This document shows positions 25,441 to 33,623 of a DNA stretch of 64,000 nucleotides, piece after piece. The translations under genes were made by a program, and so were the position numbers. The first letter of the stretch is position 1, and each line of letters starts with the position of its first letter. The notes beneath the pieces were generated by a model. It was not told the DNA's origin. It did no database searches and saw nothing but the letters and a program-made list of their open reading frames with translations. The stretch covers positions 1,550,001 to 1,614,000 of the forward strand of contig NZ_CP095074.1 in assembly GCF_022919835.1 (NCBI RefSeq). Reading direction: 5' to 3'. Source of the stretch: Halobacillus shinanisalinarum (GTDB lineage: Bacteria > Bacillota > Bacilli > Bacillales > Halobacillaceae).

Positions 25441-26022
25441 TCACCTTGAATTATCATTAATGTTTTTTATAGCTTTGGCAGGCACTCCTGCAACCACAGT
25501 ATTCTCTGAGACATCCTTAGTGACAACTGCCCCTGCTGCTATAACAGAATTATCTCCAATAGTCACCCCAGGTAGAATAGTAGCGCTTGACCCAATCCAT
25601 ACATTCTCCCCGATTATGACAGGTGAGGGATATGTTGTGCTTCTTGTTTCTAAAGATAATCCATGATTCAGTGTATTGATCGTGACATTCATACCGATCT
25701 GTGAACCGTTGCCTATACTAATTCCGCCTCGATCTTGGAAGGAGCAACCTGTATTAAGAAATACGTTTTTCCCAATAGTGATGTTTTTGCCGAAGTCCGT
25801 ATAAAATGGCGGAAAACACATAAAAGATGAATCAATTTTGTTACCTGTCAATTCACTAAAAATCTCTACGATTTTCCCTTTAGAATGATAAGATGTATTC
25901 AATTCCATAGTTATTCTTTGGGCTTCAAAACTACATTGAACTAATAGCCCATGTAATTCTTTATCCTCGCCAGAAATTGGGTTTCCTTTTCTACAAAAAT
26001 CTATAAACTCTTTCATATCCAT
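25441..26022 (-). CDS. hexapeptide-repeat O-acetyltransferase (maltose/galactoside acetyltransferase type)
   Basis: A 193-residue left-handed beta-helix acetyltransferase. After an N-terminal helical part ([20 protein letters not shown]), it has hexapeptide turns [40 protein letters not shown] (catalytic His in TLNHGL), [40 protein letters not shown] and the usual [11 protein letters not shown]. It transfers acetyl from acetyl-CoA to a sugar hydroxyl or similar acceptor. It stands alone in the accessory array. The acceptor is unknown. Confidence 0.88.
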   Translation of the reverse strand: MDMKEFIDFCRKGNPISGEDKELHGLLVQCSFEAQRITMELNTSYHSKGKIVEIFSELTGNKIDSSFMCFPPFYTDFGKNITIGKNVFLNTGCSFQDRGGISIGNGSQIGMNVTINTLNHGLSLETRSTTYPSPVIIGENVWIGSSATILPGVTIGDNSVIAAGAVVTKDVSENTVVAGVPAKAIKNINDNSR

Positions 26023-26150
26023 TTTTAAAAATCACCTACCCCTTTTTGCTGGTAATTTAACTACACTTCTGTTATTTGAGATGAATAATCACATCAATGG
26101 ACGCATTTCTTACTCCGCGAAAATGCCCGTTAATTGAATATTTATTTTAA

Positions 26151-26891
26151 TTACCAAATTAAATTATTTAAAAATGTAAGAATATCTTTGTTCACTTCTT
26201 CGATGTCTGAACCTATTGTCATCAAATGGGTGGAATTAGGATAACCTTTAATCGATTTTTGACTCGATGTAACACTTCGATATACAAAATTTGCACTCTC
26301 TTTGTACAGTAATTCATCTAATTCACCATAAAATATACTGATCGGTGAAGTAATACGAGCTAATTTAGCTATTGTCGCATCAATTAGCTGTTGAAACTCG
26401 ACTAATGAAGCTACAGACATATTTTGAATCTGTGTCATTTCTAGATTTATTTGTTCTCCATTTTTCCCCTCAATTTGTTTGTATCTCTTTGCGTAATGGA
26501 AAACGCGCTCTTGTAATACAGCAACTTCCCGATGGGTTGGGACAGACATTGTCACAACACCATTTACGTTCAACTCTTGTCCAACCTTTAGTGCAAACAC
26601 GCCACCGAGAGAAAGGCCAATCACAGCTATTTTCTTAAAACCTTCGTCTTTCAATAATTGATAGCCATTTAGTACATCTTTCCACCAATCTGAAGGTCCA
26701 TATGTGATAAGTTCTTCTGCTGTTAAACCATGTCCACGATATAACGGTGCATGGCAAGAATATTTATTTTCTTGTAAATATCTCCCTAACTTTTTCATAT
26801 CACTCGTATTGCTAGTAAACGAATGTAATAGTAGTACGGCTTTCTCTCCACCTTTATAGTAAAAAGACTTGGGAGGAACTATTTTCATCAT
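26151..26891 (-). CDS. alpha/beta-hydrolase, carboxylesterase (Est30-like)
   Basis: A 246-residue serine esterase. The oxyanion region is LLHSFTSNTSDM near residue 21, the nucleophile elbow IGLSLGGVFA with Ser94, the acidic residue in FYGELDELLY near 195, and the catalytic His in YPNSTHLMT near 222. The lid region AEELITYGPSDWWKDVL follows the pattern YxGHGxxPEELxxTxxxDWW of Geobacillus Est30 and Bacillus YvaK. Such enzymes hydrolyse short-chain esters and monoacylglycerols in the cytoplasm. It is monocistronic. Confidence 0.88.
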   Translation of the reverse strand: MMKIVPPKSFYYKGGEKAVLLLHSFTSNTSDMKKLGRYLQENKYSCHAPLYRGHGLTAEELITYGPSDWWKDVLNGYQLLKDEGFKKIAVIGLSLGGVFALKVGQELNVNGVVTMSVPTHREVAVLQERVFHYAKRYKQIEGKNGEQINLEMTQIQNMSVASLVEFQQLIDATIAKLARITSPISIFYGELDELLYKESANFVYRSVTSSQKSIKGYPNSTHLMTIGSDIEEVNKDILTFLNNLIW

Positions 26892-27021
26892 TGTTTGAAT
26901 CCCTTTCTTATCTTTATCTGCCCTATAGGTTATATCTCCTCACAATACCATACCAACCTTAACATAAATAACCATTTCGGCTTGGAAGTCTTATTCCATT
27001 ATATGGCCCGATCGTATACAT

Positions 27022-27066
27022 TAATAAAAGCGCAATCCTTTGCCCCAGAATTGCGCTCCGATAATT
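27022..27066 (-). terminator. terminator of the 27086 gene, GCGC type
   Basis: GCGCAAT and ATTGCGC arms at about 27030-27058 enclose CCTTTGCCCCAGA. Read leftwards the hairpin is followed by TTTTATT. It belongs to the same GCGC-rich hairpin class as the other spacers in the array. Confidence 0.75.
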
Positions 27067-27085
27067 GAAAATAGTCTTATAACAT

Positions 27086-27376
27086 CTACTTTAACAGATC
27101 TTTTTTATTTAAGCCTTGTACATTTTCCTGTGACTTTGTTTCTGCAAAATTACAATATACAATCAGAGTAATTACATTTAGAATAATAGTAACGATGAGA
27201 AGAACTGCTGCGACGAACACCTTAACACCCATTATGTCCATAAGAGCAGACCAATCCTCAATCTTTACACGATTATAGCTATTGAAAATTTGGAAAAATA
27301 GTGAAATAGCACAAGCACTCATGCTCATAATGGACAATGCAACCCAATTATTATGAGCATGCTTTGTATACCGCAT
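27086..27376 (-). CDS. small membrane protein, two to three helices
   Basis: A 96-residue protein. Hydrophobic segments: NWVALSIMSMSACAISLFFQ and KVFVAAVLLIVTIILNVITL, the second running on to about residue 75 and followed by a polar tail (ETKSQENVQGLNKKDLLK). No family recognised. It has its own terminator downstream and lies between two GCGC-type hairpins, so it is a single-gene unit. Confidence 0.6.
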   Translation of the reverse strand: MRYTKHAHNNWVALSIMSMSACAISLFFQIFNSYNRVKIEDWSALMDIMGVKVFVAAVLLIVTIILNVITLIVYCNFAETKSQENVQGLNKKDLLK

Positions 27377-27489
27377 GAGAAAAAGGCTACGGAACTAGAA
27401 GTTGTAATCGTATGGACCGAAAAGGGTAGCGAAGGCAGGCCTTTAAAAGAAACATTTACGTTTACTGAATAACTTTTGTAACCACAAAC

Positions 27490-27533
27490 AGGGCGCTTTA
27501 CCTATATTCAAGGAAAGCACCCTTTAACGGAAC
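27490..27533. repeat. GCGCCC-type hairpin element
   Basis: Arms GGGCGCTTT and AAAGCACCC enclose ACCTATATTCAAGG, followed by CTTTAACGGAAC. CCC.TTAACGGAAC is shared with 28512-28524. It follows the stop of the FNR-type reductase on the minus strand. Confidence 0.65.
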
Positions 27534-27571
27534 ATCTATTTAGTATTTACCAAGATAATATTTTGTCTCAC

Positions 27572-28288
27572 TTAAATTGACAAATCAAATGATAAAAACT
27601 CAGGCAGTTCTTGTTCATGCTTGTCGAGCATAATCTGTTCCGGCTTGATGCCCTGCTCACGCAGTACTTCAATGTTCTGCACGAGGAATTCGTCGCTGCC
27701 GACAACATAGAAGAGTCCATCCTTGTCTGCAGCAAGATTTTTCACTTCTTCATAGTAGTCTTTACGGTTATCGACGAACTGTGATACGAACTTCTTGTCA
27801 GGTGCGGATTCAAAAATATCAGTGAATAAGAAATCTTTTGATGAATCGATGTTCAGGGAATGAATTTGATTGACGTTGTCATCACGTTCGAAATAATCAA
27901 GTACAAGCGGTCTGAAAGTTGCCAGGCCGACACCTGATGACAACAGGTAAACATTTTTGTCTTCCCTTTTAAGCGGTACATTCGAATGAGTTTTAAATAT
28001 TGCAACTTCATTGCCGACTTCAAGATTTCTTAAAATCGTTTTAAACTCAGAGCACTGCTCTCTGATACGTGTTGTGATACCGATTGAATTTTCGTGCGGT
28101 AAAGTGGAGATTGACATATGGCGAATCAAGCTGCGGTTTGGTTTATCTCCGGCATTAAAGCCTTCCAGTGCGAAGTGGGTGTGGGAACCTTCTTCCCATG
28201 TAAAGTCTTCCGGACAGTCGAGCAGGTACGTTTTAACCTCAGGTGTTTCTTCAATAATCTTATTTATTTTAGTCCAGTATATTTGCAT
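27572..28288 (-). CDS. FNR-type ferredoxin/flavodoxin reductase-like protein
   Basis: A 238-residue two-domain protein. The FAD-binding barrel (1-105) has RHMSISTLPHENSIGITTRI, matching the RxYS/T motif region that binds FAD. The NAD(P)-binding domain (110-238) has VYLLSSGVGLATFRPLVLDY, the GxGxxxxxP motif, and FYVVGSDEFLVQN near the end. No iron-sulfur motif is present, so the partner is probably a separate ferredoxin, flavodoxin or haem protein. Length is on the short side (about 240). No partner gene is adjacent. Many Staphylococcus/Bacillaceae homologues are of unknown role. Confidence 0.75.
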   Translation of the reverse strand: MQIYWTKINKIIEETPEVKTYLLDCPEDFTWEEGSHTHFALEGFNAGDKPNRSLIRHMSISTLPHENSIGITTRIREQCSEFKTILRNLEVGNEVAIFKTHSNVPLKREDKNVYLLSSGVGLATFRPLVLDYFERDDNVNQIHSLNIDSSKDFLFTDIFESAPDKKFVSQFVDNRKDYYEEVKNLAADKDGLFYVVGSDEFLVQNIEVLREQGIKPEQIMLDKHEQELPEFLSFDLSI

Positions 28289-28473
28289 TATATATTCTCC
28301 TTACTCAATTATATGTATCGTTACTATCTAATATACAATAAGTGATAACAATTCTCAATTAAACGGATTGATTATTTCAGATAATTCAGGAACGGCAAAA
28401 CCACTATCTCTTTCGTAATCAACATTTTTTTGTAATCTACTTTCAAAAGTATTTTTCTAGATGATCGCCTTAT

Positions 28474-28524
28474 TCCTCAAGAATGACCGCCGATCCTTAT
28501 TCCAGATAAGCGCCCGTAACGGAA
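28474..28524. repeat. GCGCCC-type element
   Basis: CCTTATTCCAGATAAGCGCC continues CGTAACGGAAC. CTTATTCCAGAT is shared with 22714-22725 and GTAACGGAAC with 27523-27533. It is the last clear member of the series. Confidence 0.6.
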
Positions 28525-28536
28525 CAATTTTTAAAA

Positions 28537-28575
28537 ATAAAAGGCGGGTCTGCTTAAAACAGACCCGCCTTTTAT
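28537..28575. terminator. bidirectional terminator
   Basis: AAAAGGCGGGTCTG and CAGACCCGCCTTTT form a perfect 14-bp stem with a 7-base loop, A/T runs on both sides. It closes the leftward aldo/keto reductase transcript. Confidence 0.85.
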
Positions 28576-28626
28576 CTATTGCTCAAAAATATCTAACTCT
28601 GATAGTGTGTTTTTAAGTTTATAGCA

Positions 28627-28680
28627 TCCCACCGTAAATACCCAGGAAGTCCCTGGACTACCAGACCCCGTTTCATATAG
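28627..28680. repeat. ~45-bp repeat, copy left of the aldo/keto reductase
   Basis: Core AAGTCCCTGGACTACCAGAC followed by CCCGTTTCATATA. It matches 30040-30088 (AAGTCCTTGGACTACCAGAC, ACCGTTGGAAGTA) on the same strand. The two copies bracket the aldo/keto reductase and 550 bases of gene-poor DNA. Confidence 0.6.
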
Positions 28681-28688
28681 TGGCCTGT

Positions 28689-29549
28689 CTATACATATTC
28701 GTGATATTCGTTGGGGTCCTGCCCTTCTACACGGCCGGCTTCCCCTTTATCCAATGAATCAATTGTTTCAATATCCTCAGGGGTTAATTCAAAGTTGGTA
28801 TTATTGATATTATCTTTTTGATGCTTTGGATTACTCGATTTTGGAACAGCAAATACGCCGGCCTGATAGTTCCAGTTTAAAATGATCTGTGCCGGAGTTT
28901 TATCGTATTTATCCGCAATTTCTTTAATTGTGGCATTTTGCAGCACATCATTCAGATAACCCCGACCAAAAGGGCTCCAGGATTCAGTAAGAATACCCCG
29001 TTTTTCATCTTCTTCAACCATACGGTTATTATTAAAATACGGATGACGCTCCACCTGGTTTGTAGCAGGAGTCACACCTGTTTCTGCGATAATGTTGTCC
29101 AGATGTTCTGGTTCAAAGTTTGAAACACCGATAGTTCTGATTAATCCTTGTTTCTGAGCATCCACTAAAGCCTTCCAAGCTTCTACATATTTGCCGTCTT
29201 TGGGATTAGGCCAATGAATTAAATACTTGTCAAAATATTTTAATCCAGTGCGGCGTAAAGATTCCTGAATAAAGATAAACGCCTTATCGTATTCATGGTA
29301 AGAGCCAGGCAATTTCGTACTGATTAAAATTTCTTCTCTGGGCAGTGCGGATCGACGCACAGCTTCACCGACAATACCTTCATTATCATAGTTTGTTGAA
29401 GTATCGATTAAACGATACCCTGTGTTTAAGGCGTTTAAAATTTCAAATGTACCCTGATCACCGTTAATGCCGATCGTGCCTAATCCCACAAGTGGAAGCA
29501 CTGAGCCATCATTTAGAATAAAACTGTTATTACCAATAGTCAAAGTCAC
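28689..29549 (-). CDS. aldo/keto reductase
   Basis: A 286-residue NADPH-dependent aldo/keto reductase (2,5-diketo-gluconate reductase/YtbE branch). The TIM-barrel start is LPLVGLGTIG. The catalytic tetrad is seen in LIDTSTNYDNEG (Asp, Tyr), ISTKLPG (Lys) and YLIHWPNP (His). The cofactor loop AVPKSSNPKHQKDN near 235-250 is typical. The start is chosen at the GTG of VTLTIGNNSF because AAAGGAGA lies 5-6 bases upstream and the family begins there; longer upstream frame lacks similarity. It reduces small aldehydes or ketones; substrate not determined. It is monocistronic with a strong terminator. Confidence 0.9.
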   Translation of the reverse strand: MTLTIGNNSFILNDGSVLPLVGLGTIGINGDQGTFEILNALNTGYRLIDTSTNYDNEGIVGEAVRRSALPREEILISTKLPGSYHEYDKAFIFIQESLRRTGLKYFDKYLIHWPNPKDGKYVEAWKALVDAQKQGLIRTIGVSNFEPEHLDNIIAETGVTPATNQVERHPYFNNNRMVEEDEKRGILTESWSPFGRGYLNDVLQNATIKEIADKYDKTPAQIILNWNYQAGVFAVPKSSNPKHQKDNINNTNFELTPEDIETIDSLDKGEAGRVEGQDPNEYHEYV

Positions 29550-30039
29550 ATCTCCTTTAAAACCTTTATAATGTAAGTTGATAATGATAGAAAAAGATAT
29601 TTCCTTCACGTCTGCCAATATAAAACCAACAGGCTGTCTTCACCAAACAGTGGTCCCGGTTAAAGTAGCTGCCGGTCAATCGTCAAGCTCAATCACATTA
29701 CAGTGTTTCATTTCATCTCTAACTGAGAAGTCCATAATTAATATACCCAATTAAAAAAAATCCTACACCACTAATCGTAACTGATTGATGGAGTGAGGAC
29801 CTCTTCGTAATAAATCATTTTATACATTCGAGCCGGCACAAATTAGAGCATAAAAAGAGTTTTCGAACTGGCGAGCAATGAGCAATCGCAATGATGTCTC
29901 TATTTTACTTCGCCATCAGGGGGCGCAAGACTGAACGAGCATTCCAATGGTCTGTTTCGGAAATAAAGCTTCCCCAAGCATATGGATTTCAACAGGGTAG
30001 ATCAGCATTTCGTTACTTCAGCAACCGACAGGCGGAACC

Positions 30040-30088
30040 ACGTACCCAAAAAGTCCTTGGACTACCAGACACCGTTGGAAGTATTTAT
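30040..30088. repeat. ~45-bp repeat, copy right of the aldo/keto reductase
   Basis: AAGTCCTTGGACTACCAGAC then ACCGTTGGAAGTA; partner of 28645-28680. It also begins with a matching GTACCCA-type lead-in. Confidence 0.6.
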
Positions 30089-30149
30089 GAGCTATATGGA
30101 TGTAGGCAGGTTGTCTAGCTTATTTTGACAAACGAAGCCTTTAAATGTT

Positions 30150-30176
30150 GACAGCTATTAGCTGGTATTATGGAAT
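30150..30176. repeat. CTATTAGCTGGTAT module, copy 3
   Basis: CAGCTATTAGCTGGTATTAT followed by GGAATA. It matches the ends of the composite repeats at 22071-22098 and 23159-23188. It stands alone here without the GCGCCC part. Confidence 0.6.
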
Positions 30177-30779
30177 AGCGTTATTACCATATTTTCGTCA
30201 TTTCTCACAATGCATTACTCAAGAATCTGGCCCGCTTGCGGTATAACCGTATATTACCTTTACCACAAGAAACCCCTTAGACAAATTACATCCAAAGAGG
30301 TAAAGCATCGCAACTTTATTCCAAATCTACATAAAACGGTTCACTTCACCCGAGGAAACTGACATCACATCACTTGTTTGATAGATTCCATTCCGTATTT
30401 GATTGAAGCTGCCCCCTTTGATAACCGTCAATACGAATACCATCAAGCCCCGAACTGGAAAGCAACGGATTCAATGTATTGATTCATGGAAACGTTCGAA
30501 TCGCCTCATCTTGTCCATTAAAGGAATCCTCCAAATCAATGATGGCTTTTATACTGGTTTTCACCTGATGAAGTATTTAACGTTTTTTTGAAAATGTCAT
30601 AGGAGTAGAGATCACTTATAGTTGCTCCTTAGGGTTACTCCAAGGTACGAGTAAAATACGACGTTAAGTTATACCATGGAGTAACAAACCCCTTTCAAAA
30701 TGGGAAAATACGGAATAATAAAAACATCAGGAATTAGTAAATGTACGGCTATAAGGTGTGTAAGAAGTGAAAGTGAAAC

Positions 30780-31802
30780 TTATTCCGGATCTTTTGTTTT
30801 AGCGAGTTTATGTTTATCTATCGTTCCCGGTGGTTGTTCTAAGCATCCATTACTAATCATGAGATCGGCCCCATCTTTCGCAAAGCGAGCGATCTCTAAA
30901 GAGAGCCGTTCATAATTTACCATAAGGTCGTTTCTTTGACTTGCAGCTGCTGCGGTTGCGTAATTCCCAGTCCCTGCCCCACTTAATAAACCCATATGAA
31001 AAAGAGCTAGTTTATCTGAAAATGGTGGCGTGGTTGAATCTGTTATACTCACATCAGATGAAGCAGGTGGCTGTATGTTGTTGTTCATAAGCGCCTTCAT
31101 AAAGATCTCAACATGTTTTTTTGAAATATCTGCTCCTCTCAACATCCATTTTTGAACCTGTTCATTCGGTGAAGTTTGAGCAAAACTAAGAGCTAATTTA
31201 TTTCCTATCATGTTGGTTTGAATGTTCATGAATAAATGAGATATTTCAACTGTGTTTAATGGCCGTTGCTTACCGACAACAGAATACCCATTTAAATATT
31301 TCTTTGAATCTACAAAATCCGTTCTTGTGGGATAGGCAATATATGGCGCTCTAACAAATAAGCCTTTTGAAAGGAGTACGTCTGAACTATTATCGTACAA
31401 ATCAGACGTTTCTTGCAGTCCTTCCATGAAATAGGCTCTTATATCTTTTCGAGCACTCATAGCCATAAAGCTGCTGTAGGCAAGTAATCCCACCTTAGCC
31501 ATATGATTGATGTAATGTAGCATAAACATGTCAGTAAAAAGTTTAGGGGCATTTCCATTTAAATCATGTTCTTTTGTAAAACCTGTCGGCAGCGGTAGCT
31601 CTTCAAGCTGGAAGATACTTGTTAGCTTCTTTATGTGAGTAGATGAAATGTCATAAGCAAACTGAACAATAGATCGAATTTCATCATCTTCTACATGTTT
31701 GAGAAAATAACTTAATACACATTTGGACATACTATCATTCATATACGAACTCCAAATAGAAGCTAATTCAGAAGAAGTTAGCTTTGTACGATTTTCCGTC
31801 AT
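30780..31802 (-). CDS. DUF3231 family protein
   Basis: A 340-residue protein made of two similar helical halves, each with a ferritin-like look. The first half has ELASIWSSYMNDSMSKCVLS, YFLKHVEDDEIRSIVQFAYD and KKLTSIFQLEELPLPTGFTK; the second has FMNIQTNMIGNKLALSFAQT and GADISKKHVEIFMKALMNNN with IQPPAS. This is the DUF3231 pattern, a family common in spore-forming Bacillaceae and of unknown role. The start follows GGAGGAATTT. It is monocistronic, with a terminator of the opposite side at 32012-32054. Some homologues are under late sporulation control, which I cannot see here. Confidence 0.85.
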   Translation of the reverse strand: MTENRTKLTSSELASIWSSYMNDSMSKCVLSYFLKHVEDDEIRSIVQFAYDISSTHIKKLTSIFQLEELPLPTGFTKEHDLNGNAPKLFTDMFMLHYINHMAKVGLLAYSSFMAMSARKDIRAYFMEGLQETSDLYDNSSDVLLSKGLFVRAPYIAYPTRTDFVDSKKYLNGYSVVGKQRPLNTVEISHLFMNIQTNMIGNKLALSFAQTSPNEQVQKWMLRGADISKKHVEIFMKALMNNNIQPPASSDVSITDSTTPPFSDKLALFHMGLLSGAGTGNYATAAAASQRNDLMVNYERLSLEIARFAKDGADLMISNGCLEQPPGTIDKHKLAKTKDPE

Positions 31803-32359
31803 AATTAAATTCCTCCAAAGAATAGGTATGGATTTATTCTTTGCGAAAAACTGTATATTATTACGATCAAATCCTGTGGAACTCTATATGGGATTTTATA
31901 GGTTTTGTACTTGCGGTAGCGCCAACGTCAACTTTTTATCACATATGACATATACCTTTTTATGGAAAACACAGGATAAGTCAATCTACATAGTTGATCT
32001 TTAAGGCACAAAAAACAGACACTCCTTCGTCACGCAAAAGAGTGTCCATTTTTATGATGGGATTGAGGTCTTTCTTAAGATAAAGAGGATGACGAAAATG
32101 TTTGCCATTTTTCGTTTTTCATTCAACATTTCCAAAACTTCTGCTCTAATCGAACAGTATTTTTCTCCCCATACAAAAGAATAGTTCCAGAGTTTTTGGC
32201 AGCATCGAGTATGTATTTATCATTCTCAACAACCTACTGGTCCTTATGGGTTAGAAGCTTTTTAGGGTTTGTAGAAATCTTTAGTGTGGTATCGCATATT
32301 TCTGAATTCGTACTGGGGGTAAGTCACCGAAATTCTTTTTAGGAAAAGATAAAAAGCAC
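31803..32359. other. intergenic region with one terminator hairpin
   Basis: Five hundred and fifty bases without a supported gene. AGACACTC/GAGTGTC (32017-32046) with T-rich flanks on both sides is a terminator-like hairpin. Short frames on either strand have no ribosome binding site or recognisable motif. Confidence 0.4.
32012..32054. terminator. terminator-like hairpin
   Basis: GACACTC and GAGTGTC arms around CTTCGTCACGCAAAA, with AAAAAA before and CATTTTTAT after. It has no clear gene immediately upstream on either strand and may belong to a lost gene. Confidence 0.6.
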
Positions 32360-33067
32360 CTACTTACGGAAAATGGAGAAAAGCCAGCCCCAATTTCCTT
32401 TAGGTTTTTTCACCGATTCTTCTAAACGCTTGTTAAACTCATTTTGTGACCGCCATTCTTGTTTCTGTTCGTCCCGCATATTTTGTATTTCACTATGTAA
32501 GAATTCGTTTTTCTCTTTTTCTTGTTGCAGCAAATTTTCATATTGAGTCTTTTGTTGTTCCATTAATTTCTCAAGTTTGGTATTCATTTTTTGCGTAGAA
32601 TTTCCGACACCAGAACTGATAGCATGATGATCTTGCCGTAGTCGGGCAACGGTTGATTGAAGTTCAGAAACATTATTTGTCAGTTGGACATTCATCTCAC
32701 GTGAGGCTGCAAGTTCTTGGGATATAAACATTAAGAAGTCTTTTAATTGATGAGGATCATGGAATGAGTTGTCATATGTATCGGGTATTGCCACTTGTGT
32801 TTCACTAAACCCTTCTAATCTTGCTTTTTGTTGATTCGCAAGGTCTTTAGCTGTATCGTCAAAGGGATTGTCCGTATCGCGTAACGCTATAAGCGCTTCT
32901 ATGTCAGATCGCACAAATATACGCCGATGACCATCCTTGAAAAACTCATATCCATTTCGCTCTAAGACTTGTCCATATTTTCGGACTGTCGGTGTTGCAA
33001 TGTTCAATTCTTCTGCCACCTCTTTGGTAGAGAAAGCTCGTTCATTGGGTTTTATATCGTGTCGCAT
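32360..33067 (-). CDS. MerR-type HTH protein with coiled coil (DUF3967-like)
   Basis: A 235-residue protein. Residues 12-60 form a MerR/excisionase-type winged helix (AFSTKEVAEELNIATPTVRK, then FKDGHRRIFVRSDIEALIAL). A linker is followed by a long coiled coil at about 110-215 (ELAASREMNVQLTNNVSELQ, LEKLMEQQKTQYENLLQQEK), and the protein ends in a short aromatic/basic tail GNWGWLFSIFRK that could bind membrane. This layout is the DUF3967 type found largely on Bacillus plasmids, and it is reminiscent of RacA, a DNA-anchoring protein. A role in DNA binding or segregation is inferred. The start follows GAAGGAGGATCG. Confidence 0.8.
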   Translation of the reverse strand: MRHDIKPNERAFSTKEVAEELNIATPTVRKYGQVLERNGYEFFKDGHRRIFVRSDIEALIALRDTDNPFDDTAKDLANQQKARLEGFSETQVAIPDTYDNSFHDPHQLKDFLMFISQELAASREMNVQLTNNVSELQSTVARLRQDHHAISSGVGNSTQKMNTKLEKLMEQQKTQYENLLQQEKEKNEFLHSEIQNMRDEQKQEWRSQNEFNKRLEESVKKPKGNWGWLFSIFRK

Positions 33068-33345
33068 TTCGATCCTCCTTCTCTACTAAATATGAAGGTT
33101 ATTCGATATTTTGGCAAGAGTATATCGCCCAGCGATTCGAAACCAAAAAGGAGTCTATAAACCCATGTTTTAAGGAATTATTGTAAATGGCGTTGTGCTA
33201 GTTGTAAGCAAGTTCCGCTTGTCCATATCGCTTACCATCGTTTACTCCTGCCTAGTAAATCATACAGCTTACTCCGAGCTTTTTAATTTCCTCAGAAGTT
33301 TGACGGGCTTTGTTTCTGTATATTTTTGGTAATTTAACCCTATTG

Positions 33346-33468
33346 GGAAATGACCTTTGTATAACAGATATTCATGTTACAAACGGGCAAGCTGAATTCG
33401 GTTTTTGGACGGATGCAAATACAAATAATTGGATTAATGTGGACGACGTAGAGTTTTTTAAGAATTAA
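33346..33468 (+). pseudogene. arabinogalactan endo-beta-1,4-galactanase C-terminal relic
   Basis: A rightward frame reads DIHVTNGQAEFGFWTDANTN then NWINVDDVEFFKN and stops. This looks like the C-terminal carbohydrate-binding end of GH53 galactanases or a related secreted glycanase (family pattern VxxGxxxVGFxxDAxxxNWxxVDDVxFxK). The catalytic part is absent. Its place, directly downstream of the GH42 beta-galactosidase operon and on the opposite strand, fits a lost galactan-degrading gene. Confidence 0.55.
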
Positions 33469-33506
33469 AGAAATGAAATTCCTAGAATTATAGAGAAGGA
33501 AACATA

Positions 33507-33562
33507 AAACCATACGATAATTGGGGCATGTATCCCCCCTCGGTTATCGTATGGTTTGTTTT
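33507..33562. terminator. terminator of the gal operon
   Basis: AAACCATACGATAA (33507-33520) and TTATCGTATGGTTT (33544-33557) form a perfect 14-bp stem with an inner G4/C4 pairing. T-rich sequence follows rightwards (GTTTTACTT) and AAA-rich on the other side, so it may act in both directions. Confidence 0.85.
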
Positions 33563-33623
33563 ACTTACCCCTTCTGAAAGATGAGGTTTTGGATTAGCTA
33601 TCTAAGACGTACAGAAACAGCAG

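Larger units (their letters stand above)
29620..30779. other. 1.15-kb gap with repeats and relics
   Basis: No intact gene. It contains the second copy of the 45-bp repeat (30040-30088) and a third copy of the CTATTAGCTGGTAT module (30150-30176). Minus-strand frames near 30400-30600 have coherent but broken stretches (for example KAIIDLEDS and SSGLDGIRIDGYQRG after frame changes), which suggests a decayed enzyme gene that I could not identify. Confidence 0.45.

Noticed and set aside
18180..28530. Calling the accessory array an integron
   Set aside because: No IntI-type tyrosine recombinase is in the window, and the elements differ from canonical attC in length and arrangement as far as can be judged by eye.
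29891..30118. 75-codon rightward frame
   Set aside because: Its end runs through the 45-bp repeat, the other copy of which is non-coding, and no ribosome binding site is seen.
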